Positions 10,143 through 18,685 are shown, counted from the stretch's first letter. The stretch is 64,000 nt of DNA from DAIQON01 sp036787835 (GCA_036787835.1 DAIQON010000002.1:62001-126000), one strand, 5' to 3'. Notes: generated from the sequence alone by a model not told the origin. A program made the numbers and translations.

Positions 10143-10559
10143 CTAGTCTAATAGTTTTATGACTGTCTCGCGTTCAAAATCATCAAGTTCGGCATAAATG
10201 TCAGTCTCGTACTTCTCCACCTTGTCATAGATATAGTCTTTATATGACCGAGGAATAACATGAAAATGTATATGATCAATTTTTAGAGCGTTCTGTTCTA
10301 CGAAAGGACGGTAATTTTGTCTGATGTCACAGCCATCACCCAGCTTACCTATAACTTTTTGCTCGACAAAATATATTAACTCAAATATATCTTGTAGTTC
10401 ATTTGCTTTTAGGTCCCACGGTTTCTCAATATGCTCCTTGGGTGTAATCAAAAAATGACCAGGTACTTTACGTGGGTCACTAAGAAGTAGCTGAGCAGTT
10501 TTATTGGTTTTAATTACCTGCTCAAGTGGATTACAGAACGGACACCCTGTTTTAGTCAT
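10143..10559 (-). CDS. HIT (histidine triad) family hydrolase
   Basis: 138 residues, the standard size for HIT nucleotide hydrolases/transferases. The catalytic triad motif H-x-H-x-H is seen in IDHIHFHVIPRS near residue 105, and the N-terminal CPFCN motif gives a possible zinc site. The central PGHFLITPKEH segment matches the family. Such proteins hydrolyse AMP-linked substrates; the exact substrate cannot be told. A hairpin followed by a T-run at about 10111-10142 lies beyond the stop, but the T-run is on the other strand. Confidence 0.9.
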   Translation of the reverse strand: MTKTGCPFCNPLEQVIKTNKTAQLLLSDPRKVPGHFLITPKEHIEKPWDLKANELQDIFELIYFVEQKVIGKLGDGCDIRQNYRPFVEQNALKIDHIHFHVIPRSYKDYIYDKVEKYETDIYAELDDFERETVIKLLD

Positions 10560-10599
10560 TACTATCTATTATATTCTCGATATTGTCTCAGTACAAAGT

Positions 10600-10944
10600 T
10601 TATTCAGATAGTATGGTCTGGAGTAAGCTATATAGATTGTCTTTATCGACTGGTTTCAAGTCACTGATATAGTCTTTTAGGCGGTTCTTGTCGATTACTC
10701 TGAGCTGATCACATGCAGCACTAGATTGTCTGCCTAATATTTCAACATTTATCCTGAAAGGCCACGGCTTTATTGCCGTAGTAAGTGGTACTACCAGTAC
10801 TGTTCGAAGGTTTTCATTCATATCGTTTGGGGACACCACGATACATGGACGAATCTTCTTAAACTCTGAGCCCTCTGATGGCTCTGGATTAAACCAATAT
10901 ACGGCTGACTGTTTAGGAGATCTTATCACTTGGATTTTTGCCAT
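10600..10944 (-). CDS. MazF/PemK-like toxin (type II toxin-antitoxin)
   Basis: 114 residues with the PemK/MazF fold signature: an N-terminal strand (AVYWFNPEP), the KIRPCIVVSPN core with conserved Arg-Pro, and TVLVVPLTTAIKPWPFRI. Such toxins are usually sequence-specific mRNA endoribonucleases. The start overlaps the end of the antitoxin gene by 19 bp, the typical translational coupling of these modules. One of two MazF-type toxin genes in the window, the other being inside the cassette array. Confidence 0.88.
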   Translation of the reverse strand: MAKIQVIRSPKQSAVYWFNPEPSEGSEFKKIRPCIVVSPNDMNENLRTVLVVPLTTAIKPWPFRINVEILGRQSSAACDQLRVIDKNRLKDYISDLKPVDKDNLYSLLQTILSE

Positions 10945-11237
10945 TCTTCAAATGTAGGTCCGTCCCAAGGAATGGCGTCAAGACCATCTGTAAGGGTAGC
11001 GTTCATTTCATCGTTAAACTCATCCGAGGGATCACCGTCAGATTCGACTAATGACTTTATTTGAGATGACCATCCCGCGCGTGGGTTAATACTCTTGGAT
11101 ATAATTATCTTCCCATTATTGGCCTCTAGTCTGACTCGGCTTTTACTAGTTAGCCCACTCATGCGAAGAAATTCTTTTGGCAGTCTAACTGCAGTGCTAT
11201 TACCAGAAGTTGTTAGGGTTGTATCTATTGCATTCAT
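10926..11237 (-). CDS. MazE/AbrB-like antitoxin
   Basis: 103 residues. The N-terminal swapped-hairpin DNA-binding domain is visible as STAVRLPKEFLRMSGL followed by SRVRLEANNGKIIISK. The acidic C-terminal tail (DPSDEFNDEMN) is the usual toxin-binding part. It is encoded just upstream of and overlapping the MazF-like gene. Antitoxins of this class bind their own promoter, so autoregulation upstream of 11237 is expected but no operator was identified. Confidence 0.87.
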   Translation of the reverse strand: MNAIDTTLTTSGNSTAVRLPKEFLRMSGLTSKSRVRLEANNGKIIISKSINPRAGWSSQIKSLVESDGDPSDEFNDEMNATLTDGLDAIPWDGPTFEEWQKSK

Positions 11238-11281
11238 ATACGTACATTGTACGCACTCTTATCTAATTTGTCAAGTGTGAT

Positions 11282-12565
11282 TTAAAGTTTTCTATCAACG
11301 TATTCTTGGCAAAGCCGCTCAAATACAGAGTTTGTCCATCCAAAGCCCTCCTGTGATGGATATAAGCCCTTTACTGGCGGCTTTTCAGGCGCAACGACGT
11401 TATACTTCTCTATGAAGATGTGGTGTTCACTAAACCAGCTCAAGTTAGTTTTTAGCCACTTCATGGCAATTCTTCGGGCATCCTTGTGGTAACCATAACG
11501 TTCAAGCCCTTTAATTATGAGGTAGTGAAGTGGCGCCCAACCGTTTGGATAGGCCCATTGCATGGGCATCGACCCTAAGACAAACTGACCGACTGGTAAT
11601 GCATCAGTTGTCGCCAGACCACCCTTATGTTCGAAGCGTCTTAAAGACTTGACCAGGCTAGCGGCTTGTTGGGCATTTGCCATACCTGACCATAGTGGTG
11701 AAAAACCTGCGAGCGACCACACGCCACCTCTTTTTTCTTTGACATAGTTATAGTCAAAGTAGAGCCCACGGGTTTTATCCCACATCAACTCGTCGACTGT
11801 AGCTTTTCTAAGCTTAGCTTTATCTTCCCATTTAGCTGCTTCACGTTTGTTTGATAGGATCTTAGCGGCTCTAGCAAAATCCATCTCGTATTTATAGAGT
11901 AGTGAGTTGAGATCAATCGGTAGGTAGTTTAGTGCGTGGCGGCCAAATCTTGGCGTCATATCCCAGCCACTTTCAGTTTCCGCTAGATCATGCAGATAGT
12001 TAATGTCGTAGTATCTAGATAGACCTTTATAGACCTGCCGTTCGTTAGGCTTTTTAACACCCATCCAAACTGCTTCGTATTCTTCCTTTGCAACTTCTAT
12101 ATGTTCTTTAAGCCACTCTGGCCCAGGATTATATGCAGTGTAGACATCAAAAATAAAACTAGTTAGAAATGGTGGTTGTGACCGCCCCATAAGATAGGTA
12201 CGGCTAGCGTTTGGAATAACCCTAAATCGTTTGAACAGATAAATCAGATTTTCTAGAATGCCCATTACTAGTTCTTTGTGGTTTTCGTCTAGCAGACTCT
12301 GAATCATAAAGTAACTATCCCAATAATAGAGCTCGTTATAGTCAAAGCCAGTGTTCTCGACGAATGATGGCACTAGGTACTTGTGTGGAAGTCCGATTAA
12401 GCTTTCATCATCATCGGGATGAAACCTTTCGACTGTCGTCCAATAGTTAGCAATATATTCTCTTGCCTCCTTGACGTCCTCCTCGCTCAGATCAATATCT
12501 GATCGAAACGACATGAGAAGTGCCTTGGGATTAAGAATTTTGACAATATTATTTATTTGATTCAT
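11282..12565 (-). CDS. Trehalase-family glycoside hydrolase (GH37)
   Basis: A cytoplasmic enzyme with no signal peptide, expected to hydrolyse trehalose to two glucose units. Family signatures: FDYNELYYWDSYFM near the N-terminus, ESGWDMTPRF in the middle (Asp expected to be the general acid), MQWAYPNGWAPLH, and near the C-terminus FIEKYNV followed by QEGFGWTNSVF (the Glu of EKYN is the likely base by comparison with E. coli TreA, from memory). I chose the ATG at 12565; a TTG-initiated extension to 12604 is possible. The gene stands alone, with no trehalose synthesis genes near, which suggests use of host-derived or scavenged trehalose. Confidence 0.88.
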   Translation of the reverse strand: MNQINNIVKILNPKALLMSFRSDIDLSEEDVKEAREYIANYWTTVERFHPDDDESLIGLPHKYLVPSFVENTGFDYNELYYWDSYFMIQSLLDENHKELVMGILENLIYLFKRFRVIPNASRTYLMGRSQPPFLTSFIFDVYTAYNPGPEWLKEHIEVAKEEYEAVWMGVKKPNERQVYKGLSRYYDINYLHDLAETESGWDMTPRFGRHALNYLPIDLNSLLYKYEMDFARAAKILSNKREAAKWEDKAKLRKATVDELMWDKTRGLYFDYNYVKEKRGGVWSLAGFSPLWSGMANAQQAASLVKSLRRFEHKGGLATTDALPVGQFVLGSMPMQWAYPNGWAPLHYLIIKGLERYGYHKDARRIAMKWLKTNLSWFSEHHIFIEKYNVVAPEKPPVKGLYPSQEGFGWTNSVFERLCQEYVDRKL

Positions 12566-12717
12566 CTCAATAACTAGACTAACGATCCTTCGGCTGGTGG
12601 TCAAGGAGATCTTAAGATTAGGCTAAGTAATAGACCACTTAATAATTGGCTTAAGCATTAAACAGGCTTATCATAGTATGGTAGTGATAGTGAGTTTTAA
12701 TAAGAACTGGAAAAATA

Positions 12718-13041
12718 ATGAATAAATCAGCTCTAAGAGCAAATGAAGACGGCTTCAGTGGTGAAGTTGTGGTTCTTATTGTTCTAATTATTGTGCTAGT
12801 TGGCGGTATTGGTTATTACGTTTACCATAAAAACCATAAGCCAACTCCTGCAGCAGTTAGTTCTGTTTCGGTAACGAAAACTACTTCAGCTGCGTCAACT
12901 ACATCTAGTCCTACTTCAAGTACTAATACTAGTCTGCAGAGCCAATTAAATAGCATCAATGCAGCAAATACTCAAGGTAGTTCACAGCTTAATGCTTCAA
13001 ACTCAGCTATTAATGATAAGTCTACTTTCACGTCAGACTAA
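12718..13041 (+). CDS. Prepilin-like small membrane protein (107 aa)
   Basis: A short basic leader ending in EDG is followed by FSGEVVVLIVLIIVLVGGIGYYVYHKN, a hydrophobic helix typical of type IV pilin-like proteins; the acidic residue sits at position 4 after the presumed Gly-Phe cleavage site instead of 5. The rest is a Ser/Thr/Asn-rich low-complexity extracellular tail. Proteins with this YVYHKNHK-type N-terminus recur in Saccharibacteria (recollection, not checked). The gene is followed 28 bp later by the secreted protein at 13070, probably in one operon. Confidence 0.75.
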   Translation: MNKSALRANEDGFSGEVVVLIVLIIVLVGGIGYYVYHKNHKPTPAAVSSVSVTKTTSAASTTSSPTSSTNTSLQSQLNSINAANTQGSSQLNASNSAINDKSTFTSD

Positions 13042-13069
13042 ATTTTAAGAATAAGAGGAATATAATTTT

Positions 13070-13807
13070 ATGAAAATAAATCTAAGTAAGTTTACTTTGT
13101 CGGCTTTTGCGATAATTTCGCTACTGTCTATTGGCAGCATTGGTACTGCATCAGCTATCTCTAAGGCAAAAACTGCTGCGTCGAGTATTGGATCGAGTAC
13201 CTCGGCAACCCAAACAGCTGTCCAAGCAATTATTTCAAAGGGTGACGCCGAGATTGAAAGGCGTCTAACTACCTTGAATAGTTTGAGTTCAAAGATAAGT
13301 TCATCTAGCAAGATTAGTGCTGCCGACAAAGCATCATTAACTGATGAAGTTAATAGCGAAATAAGTGGTTTAAACAGTCTAAAAACAACTCTTGATGGGT
13401 CTACTACGATCGCTTCTGCCAAAGCAGCAGCACAAAGTATTTTTAATGACTACCGGGTCTACGCCCTGATTGTGCCAAAAATCAGCCTTATGCAAGCCAC
13501 AGACAACCAACAGCTAGTCGAAGCTAGGCTGGCTACACTTGAGACCAATCTAGGCACAAGGATAAACAGTACTACAAATGCATCTCTCCAGGGCGATTTA
13601 GCTTCAATGATAACTGATACACAGTCGGCTCAAGCACTATCCTCAAGTGTAGAGACTAGTGTTGTAGGTCTACAGCCTTCAGACTATAACTCTGACCACA
13701 CGCTTCTTATTCAATATTTTACCAAGCTAAAGACAGCATTAGCCGATAATCAGACGGCTGCCCAACTTGGTAAAACAATAGTTAGTTCGTTAACTTCTTC
13801 CAAGTAG
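13070..13807 (+). CDS. Secreted alpha-helical protein (245 aa)
   Basis: A classical signal peptide (residues 1-28, hydrophobic core followed by ASA-I cleavage) leads into a Ser/Ala/Lys-rich protein predicted to be nearly all helix, with long amphipathic stretches such as IERRLTTLNSLSSKIS. There are no cysteines and no anchor at the C-terminus. An upstream AAGAGGAAT serves as ribosome binding site about 10 bp before the ATG. A strong bidirectional terminator follows. Function unknown; an extracellular or cell-wall-associated coiled protein is likely. Confidence 0.78.
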   Translation: MKINLSKFTLSAFAIISLLSIGSIGTASAISKAKTAASSIGSSTSATQTAVQAIISKGDAEIERRLTTLNSLSSKISSSSKISAADKASLTDEVNSEISGLNSLKTTLDGSTTIASAKAAAQSIFNDYRVYALIVPKISLMQATDNQQLVEARLATLETNLGTRINSTTNASLQGDLASMITDTQSAQALSSSVETSVVGLQPSDYNSDHTLLIQYFTKLKTALADNQTAAQLGKTIVSSLTSSK

Positions 13808-13827
13808 GAATTTCAAAGCAAAGAAAA

Positions 13828-13851
13828 ACACCCCAGAATTATCTGGGGTGT
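13828..13851. terminator. Bidirectional terminator between convergent genes
   Basis: A perfect 10-bp stem (ACACCCCAGA and TCTGGGGTGT) with a four-base ATTA loop. An A-run precedes it and a T-rich stretch follows, so it can serve the secreted-protein gene (plus strand) and the RRM gene (minus strand), which converge here. Confidence 0.9.
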
Positions 13852-13874
13852 AGTTGTTAGTCTTAAATCTAATA

Positions 13875-14141
13875 CTAACGTCGGCTGTCGTTGTCGCGAG
13901 GTCGTGCTTCGCTAACAATGATAGTTCGGCCATCAAGTTCTTTGCCGTTTAGGCTCTTGATAGCTTCCTGTGCTTCGTCGTCAGTTGACATCTCAACAAA
14001 ACCAAATCCCTTTGATCGGTTTGTTTCACGATCAAAAATTACGTTTGCTGAGCTTACTGTACCGGCGGTTGCGAAAAAGTCTCGCAATTGGTCGTCGGTG
14101 ACGTTCCATGACAATGATCCAACAAATAGTCTTGTTGCCAT
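13875..14141 (-). CDS. RRM-domain RNA-binding protein
   Basis: 88 residues forming a single RNA recognition motif. RNP2 is seen as LFVGSLSW at the N-terminus and RNP1 as KGFGFVEM near residue 45. The short Arg/Asp-rich tail (ARPRDNDSRR) resembles that of bacterial cold-inducible RNA-binding proteins. It acts in the cytoplasm, probably as an RNA chaperone. The 250-bp upstream region (14142-14394) has a GGAGG ribosome binding site just before the ATG and no other gene; a long 5' leader is possible, as is usual for cold-regulated genes. Confidence 0.92.
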   Translation of the reverse strand: MATRLFVGSLSWNVTDDQLRDFFATAGTVSSANVIFDRETNRSKGFGFVEMSTDDEAQEAIKSLNGKELDGRTIIVSEARPRDNDSRR

Positions 14142-14394
14142 TTTTACTCTCCTGTTTACTTGCTTGGAGGTAATCTGGCAATCCAGTTAGCTGCTCCCCG
14201 AAGACACTTATATTCTTTAAATCCTAGAACCGAACTAACGTTACTTAGCAGCTTTATCTAGTTGGCATAAATATAACAGATAAGTTATTTGAATAGCAAG
14301 AGTATTTTTTGTTGCCTTAAATTATCTTAAATATTTGGCTATTACACCTCTAAATATGTTCGTCTACTGCACTATACAAAAAATAGACTTTAGG

Positions 14395-16257
14395 TTATCT
14401 TGCTAGTGCTAGTTGAGGCGGGGCTAAGATTGTCCCGCCTTCTTCTGCACCTAAAGCATAGGCTGCAAACATAGCTGCAGCTCCAACCCGAGAAACAGGC
14501 TTCGGCCGTATCCACAATGAACGACGCTGAGCTAGTACTTCTTCGGTGACATCCAAGTTGATTGTCTGCTCTAGGGCATTGACTACTATTCTGTCACCGT
14601 CTCTGACCAGCGCGATTGTGCCGCCAACATATGCCTCTGGTGAAACATGAGTTACATTAGGGTGTCCGGCACCGCCTGATTGTCTTGCATCAGAAATCAA
14701 TAGTGTTCTAGCTTGTTCATCTCCAGCGTTAGCGTTTCTCAAGTTCTGCAGTGCTTTGTCAATTTTTAGTAGTTCTGGCATACCGGCCGCTTTTGGCCCA
14801 AGGTTTCTGACTATTACAGCCTTGCCGTCAAAGACACTAAAAGCATCTTTTGCGGCAATTGCGACTAATGCATCGGGTTCGCTTTCGAATACTACAGCCT
14901 TGCCGTCAAAGTTGAGTTTTTCTGGGTCATTTACTTTCATCACACAACCATTCTCGGCAAGATTGCCGTGCAGGATAGTAATATGGGCCCGCTCGAGTAT
15001 TGGATTATCTTCAGGAAAGAAGAAATGGTTTTGACCTTTGGGGTTATATGGCTCAATTGGATCAACATCGGAATAGGCTTCGCCAAGGGTTTTACCCTTG
15101 TTCATTGTACGAGTATCAGGGTCAAGCCTATCTTCATCAAGTAACTGCCGAATTGTACCCTTTACGCCACCTAAATCGACGTATTCCTGCCAATAGCCAT
15201 CAGGGGCATTGGGTTGCATCTTAAGCCTAAAAGGCGTGCGGTTAAATATTACATCCATTTCTTTATACCCATAAGGCACTTCAGCAACTTTAGCTAGAGC
15301 GAGTAGATGAAGAACTGCGTTAGTAGATCCACCAATTGTAGCCAGCACAGTAACGGCATTATCTAGTGATTCTTTAGTTACTATATCCCTTGGCAATAGC
15401 TGATTCTGCATGGCATGCATTAAGGCATCGATCGAATCGATCATAACTCTGTCAGTTTCGGCAGTATTGGCTATATTATTACCCGAACCTACAACACCAA
15501 GACCGATGACCTCATTAATTGAAGCCATGGTGTCAGCGGTAAAGACTCCATTACAGTTGCCTGGGTTAATAGCAGCTCCGCAAATCTCTTGAAGTCTAGC
15601 CCCAGAAATTTGACCTAGTTGCTCTTGCGCTTTAGCGGTAAAGACATCGAGTATTCCGAGTCTATTATCCTTATCTTGCGGATCCCTACCTGTTGGAGCT
15701 GATCCTCCGGGTACAACTACAAAAGGCCGATTGAGTATAACCGCAGCCATCATCATACCTGGAAAGCCTTTATCGCAAGCTGGGATAGCGACGACACCTT
15801 CGACACCCGCACCATATGCTGTATTCTCTACTTCGAAAGCAATGGCGTCCCTACTCCGTAAGCTAGCAGACATTTCCGGATAGCCATTGGTAACGCCGTC
15901 GTTAACGCCGCTAACATAAAAAGTATTAGGACTCAACCCAAGTGCACCCAAGTAGAACCCAGCTCGTTGGCCTATACCATCCCTAGTGTGTGTATGGCAT
16001 GAGCTTCCTTCAATATAGTTAACCGCTAGCCCAACTTGTGGTAGTTGAGGATTGCAGGGAGTTACTTGCATCATCGCCTCAGCAAGCGGGCCATCTAACA
16101 TCCCGGAACCAGGACGTCTTAGAGAGTCTATAGACACTTGCGTCCATTGACTACGAACTAAATCCAAATCTTCCGCAACCTCGTCAGTTATGCGTATAAA
16201 ATCCGTATCAAAATCTATCGGCTCACCTTCGCTACAAACCATACCACAGCTTCGCAT
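14395..16257 (-). CDS. IlvD/Edd-family dehydratase (dihydroxy-acid dehydratase-like)
   Basis: 620 residues. The three cysteines expected to bind the Fe-S cluster are visible in TPCNPQ (about 68), ACDKGFPG (about 161) and GNCNGVFTADTM (about 235); family segments GGSTNAVLHLLALA and HGNLAENGCVMKV are also clear. The usual DGRFSGG and GPKGGPGM regions are changed (DARQSGGAGHP, GPKAAGMPEL), so the substrate may be a sugar acid rather than a branched-chain precursor. No other branched-chain amino acid gene is in the window. It is expressed from a promoter whose -35 lies in a cassette repeat and has a GAGGAT ribosome binding site, so it may be the outermost cassette of the ssrA array. Confidence 0.85.
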   Translation of the reverse strand: MRSCGMVCSEGEPIDFDTDFIRITDEVAEDLDLVRSQWTQVSIDSLRRPGSGMLDGPLAEAMMQVTPCNPQLPQVGLAVNYIEGSSCHTHTRDGIGQRAGFYLGALGLSPNTFYVSGVNDGVTNGYPEMSASLRSRDAIAFEVENTAYGAGVEGVVAIPACDKGFPGMMMAAVILNRPFVVVPGGSAPTGRDPQDKDNRLGILDVFTAKAQEQLGQISGARLQEICGAAINPGNCNGVFTADTMASINEVIGLGVVGSGNNIANTAETDRVMIDSIDALMHAMQNQLLPRDIVTKESLDNAVTVLATIGGSTNAVLHLLALAKVAEVPYGYKEMDVIFNRTPFRLKMQPNAPDGYWQEYVDLGGVKGTIRQLLDEDRLDPDTRTMNKGKTLGEAYSDVDPIEPYNPKGQNHFFFPEDNPILERAHITILHGNLAENGCVMKVNDPEKLNFDGKAVVFESEPDALVAIAAKDAFSVFDGKAVIVRNLGPKAAGMPELLKIDKALQNLRNANAGDEQARTLLISDARQSGGAGHPNVTHVSPEAYVGGTIALVRDGDRIVVNALEQTINLDVTEEVLAQRRSLWIRPKPVSRVGAAAMFAAYALGAEEGGTILAPPQLALAR

Positions 16258-16284
16258 AAGATTATCCTCGATTATTTAATTTAG

Positions 16285-16312
16285 ATTATCTACCATTTTC
16301 ATATAGTTGCAA
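16285..16312 (-). promoter_or_regulatory. Promoter of the IlvD-like gene, -35 supplied by repeat
   Basis: On the minus strand TTGCAA (16307-16312), a 16-bp spacer, then GATAAT (16285-16290). The expected transcript start is about 20 bases before the ATG. The TTGC part is the conserved outer edge of the cassette repeat. Confidence 0.55.
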
Positions 16313-16363
16313 GCTTAAGAATAACAAATACTTCTAATTTTACAGAGGTTGTTGTGATTATGC
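16309..16363. repeat. Cassette repeat copy 0 (partial, outermost)
   Basis: Shares the left edge GCAAGCTTAAG, the A-rich spacer, the ATTTTACAGAGGT half of the hairpin and the GTG-x-TTATGC stretch with the full copies, but the rest is replaced by the end of the PQ-loop gene, whose stop codon lies in the region that aligns with the CCATAAGCAC part of other copies. It marks the far boundary of the array. Confidence 0.7.
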
Positions 16364-16927
16364 TCTTTTGTGGCCTCTAACCACAAGTATTGTAAAGATT
16401 GTTCCTGACAGTATTGCACTACATACAGGTATTAAAAGTAGCGTACTATCACCACGGCCAACAGAAATTGTAGATAGTACCGCTGCTATGGTTGCGGTTA
16501 ACCAACTAATCTTTGTTTCTGTGCCAGGTGAGACATAGGCTTTTTTGATAGTCGGAATAAATGCAATGATACCTACCAATAAATTGCAGTACAAGGAAGC
16601 CAAAGGAGTTTTTAGTAGAGCCCAAAGGATAAGACCTAGAATTGCACCAGACACACATATTATGTCTATCCTAGATTTCCCTCCCACGCCTTTTTTGATA
16701 GACAAAGCGAATATTATAAAAGTAACCAATGTCCATGAATAAATTAGCCATAGAGACGAATGAGCATTTAGAGCAATCTGATTAGCGAGGTTTATAACAT
16801 TCAAGCCAAAGAATAGCGCCCATGATATACGTTGTGGCTTCGTTCTGCCCTTTATAACGTCTTTTATATAAGGTATGTCGCCTACTATGTAAATTAGGCC
16901 ACTTAATACTCCAACGAATTCAAACAT
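16358..16927 (-). CDS. PQ-loop-like integral membrane protein (cassette gene)
   Basis: 189 residues with six or seven hydrophobic segments. Two internal PQ-loop-like repeats are visible: GDIPYIKDVIKGRTKPQRISWALF near residue 17 and AFIPTIKKAYVSPGTETKISWL near residue 120. SWEET/SemiSWEET-type and related proteins with this motif carry sugars or other small solutes, but the substrate here is unknown. It lies between repeat copies 0 and 1, its stop codon falling inside copy 0. Alternative: a PQ-loop protein of unknown function. Confidence 0.75.
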   Translation of the reverse strand: MFEFVGVLSGLIYIVGDIPYIKDVIKGRTKPQRISWALFFGLNVINLANQIALNAHSSLWLIYSWTLVTFIIFALSIKKGVGGKSRIDIICVSGAILGLILWALLKTPLASLYCNLLVGIIAFIPTIKKAYVSPGTETKISWLTATIAAVLSTISVGRGDSTLLLIPVCSAILSGTIFTILVVRGHKRA

Positions 16928-16928
16928 A

Positions 16929-17075
16929 GCCTAAGCATAACAAAAGCAAAATAAAATGACCTCCTTTTTAAAGGGGTCATGCACTAATGCTGAAGCGCCT
17001 CGAAAAAAGTTCACCCCTCATTAGGGAAGAAATAGCTAGGTGGCATGATTTACTCTGAAAGGTCTATCTTTACTT
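16929..17075. repeat. Cassette repeat copy 1
   Basis: A diverged copy. The hairpin arm is TGACCTCC with AAAGGGGTCA opposite, so pairing is kept while bases differ from GACCTC/GAGGTC. It then follows the family consensus through GTTCACCCCTCATTAGGG to GGTGGCATGATTTACTC and drifts after about 17062. The overlapping reading frame found in other copies is cut by a TGA straight after the WHDLL codons. The rest of the 317-bp gap to 17244 holds the leader of the next plus-strand genes. Confidence 0.85.
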
Positions 17076-17244
17076 TAAGCAGACTAATCTAGGCTCTCGA
17101 AGTATCTAGCTACTAAGGCTGTATACCCTGCTAGTGCAATAAGTGAAAAACTAACCTTTTAGGATACCTGTGACTCTGCTCACATACATCTTCTGCCAAT
17201 TGGAGTGTAATAAGAGTAGTTGGACAAGGAAGGAGGATTCGTGA

Positions 17245-17733
17245 ATGAAGAAGATCTGTGTTTTATTATACGGTATTAGCCTACTAAGCATTAGCCTATA
17301 CGGTTTATCAAATCACTCCTATTACGTACGGATACTGATAAACCTCGGAGGGTCTTATATGGTTGTCCGTATAGCCTTGGTTATGGCCTTGGTGTTCTAC
17401 GCTTTTATTCCTTGGTTACGAATATATTTTACGAGGAGTCTGCTTGGTATTTGTGGAGTGACGTTGTTGGCACTAGGGATATTTACGACACTTTCGCCGA
17501 GTCTGCTTGGTCATCTCAACGCTTGGGTACTGCCTGGAGACGACCTGGCTCTTATAGAGGCTGGTATTTTAGCAATCGTTTTAAGTGCGGATCTTTCTGC
17601 TCGAAGAACTAGGCTTATGGCTGCAGGTTACGATTATTTACAATCCCTATTAGTTACTCCGTCTAGGAGGTTAATACATTCGCTGGATGGCCAAAAATTT
17701 CAACTTCATCACACAGGTGCTGGACGGAAATAG
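17245..17733 (+). CDS. Membrane protein of unknown function (cassette gene)
   Basis: 162 residues with four predicted membrane segments (about 4-22, 38-56, 63-83, 100-115) and a basic cytoplasmic C-terminal tail of about 45 residues. The start is fixed by AGGAGGATTC just upstream. It is the first gene of a two-gene cassette transcribed on the plus strand, opposite to most cassettes, together with the Lmo0937-type gene at 17767. The family is not recognised. Confidence 0.72.
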   Translation: MKKICVLLYGISLLSISLYGLSNHSYYVRILINLGGSYMVVRIALVMALVFYAFIPWLRIYFTRSLLGICGVTLLALGIFTTLSPSLLGHLNAWVLPGDDLALIEAGILAIVLSADLSARRTRLMAAGYDYLQSLLVTPSRRLIHSLDGQKFQLHHTGAGRK

Positions 17734-17766
17734 ATCAGTATTAAACTTAGAAAGGAGGACGTGAGT

Positions 17767-17916
17767 ATGCTTTTAGGAATAGCGATTATTTTAGGGATTT
17801 TGTGGTTATTGGGTATATTGGTAATCCATATTACCAGTCCCCTGTTCCACTTAATACTGGTAGTAGTAATAGTAATCTTTATTTACGATTTAGTGGTTAG
17901 GAGACGAAGAGCATAG
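17767..17916 (+). CDS. Lmo0937-like small membrane protein (49 aa)
   Basis: A 49-residue protein starting MLLGIAIILGILWLLGI and ending DLVVRRRRA, with two hydrophobic helices separated by HITSPLFHL. This layout matches the Lmo0937 family (DUF5670) of short membrane proteins, often linked to stress (recognised by eye). A strong ribosome binding site, AAAGGAGG, lies 8-9 bases upstream of the ATG. It is 33 bp after the previous gene and belongs to the same cassette. Confidence 0.8.
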   Translation: MLLGIAIILGILWLLGILVIHITSPLFHLILVVVIVIFIYDLVVRRRRA

Positions 17917-17944
17917 AACGCTAATACATTATGTTTGATAGATA

Positions 17945-18110
17945 AAAATGACTTCATTTTACAGAGGTCATAGTGCTTACACCACACGCACCTCGAATTT
18001 TGTTCACCCCTCATTAGAGATGAAATTGAGCGTTGGCATTATTTACTCGGGGAGGATTATCTATATTACCAACAGGATAAATGTAAGTTGAAGAAGAATG
18101 TAAACTAATA
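17945..18110. repeat. Cassette repeat copy 2
   Basis: Hairpin TGACTTC...GAGGTCA with one G-T pair, then the ACACCACACGCACC variant of the second stem (GTGC...GCAC kept), and the conserved block to CTATATTACCAACAGG. Its right end diverges. It separates the plus-strand two-gene cassette from the PemK-like/AbrB-like cassette. Confidence 0.88.
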
Positions 18111-18131
18111 GAAAACCAAGAGCTCGGCTAT

Positions 18132-18467
18132 TTATAATTCCAAAAAATTGTCTTTAACAAGCTTAACTATTACATTAAACTTTTGAGAGTTTAATCTACC
18201 TCGCCTTTTTACGATAATTGTGTCTTCTGCAGTAAAAAGTTTCTCAGTACGTACATAACTTTTTAAAGGTAAGTTCCCCTCTTCAAAATCTGATGTGTCG
18301 ATCGAAACACTTTTTTTACTAATTCCTTGTTTTGATGTTATTTGACAAAGTATTAAGTCACCATAATCAGTTGTAGCCAGAACTATTGCTGGTCTCAATT
18401 TATTGTTAGATAAATCAGAAAATGGAAAAGGTACAGCAACTACATCGCCTATTACAAATTTGCCCAT
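18132..18467 (-). CDS. PemK/MazF-like toxin (cassette gene)
   Basis: 111 residues. Family features: GDVVAVPFPFSDLSNNKLRPAIVLA at the N-terminus (Lys-Arg-Pro core), LILCQITS, and a C-terminal LVKDNF helix. Expected to be an mRNA interferase. It overlaps the end of the antitoxin gene by 16 bp. Toxin-antitoxin pairs are classical stabilisers of integron cassette arrays; this pair occupies one cassette between repeats 2 and 3. Confidence 0.87.
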   Translation of the reverse strand: MGKFVIGDVVAVPFPFSDLSNNKLRPAIVLATTDYGDLILCQITSKQGISKKSVSIDTSDFEEGNLPLKSYVRTEKLFTAEDTIIVKRRGRLNSQKFNVIVKLVKDNFLEL

Positions 18468-18685
18468 GCTTCATCTTCTCCTAGAGAATTCCAATCTCTT
18501 GCTAGGGCTTTTTGGCTTAATGCGAGTGTCTCACTGATTTCTCGTTTCTTTTTCAGTGGACTTATTTTTAGACCACCGTTTACGAGCTTAATCTCAACAT
18601 CTTTATCAATCCCGCTTTCCTCAAGTATCACCTTGGGTATACGTATCCCTCTAGAGTTACCTATTTGAATAATAGTTGATCGCAT
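18452..18685 (-). CDS. AbrB/MazE-like antitoxin (cassette gene)
   Basis: 77 residues from the ATG at 18685, chosen because the SpoVT/AbrB motif STIIQIGNSRGIRIPK begins right after it; an upstream in-frame start at 18724 would add 13 residues unlike the family. The acidic tail after KKKREISET is the probable toxin-binding part. The promoter is expected between repeat 3 and the gene. Confidence 0.85.
   Translation of the reverse strand: MRSTIIQIGNSRGIRIPKVILEESGIDKDVEIKLVNGGLKISPLKKKREISETLALSQKALARDWNSLGEDEAWANL

Noticed and set aside
12640..12670. GCTTAAGCA near 12650 as another repeat copy
   Set aside because: Only nine bases match the left edge and no hairpin or core follows.
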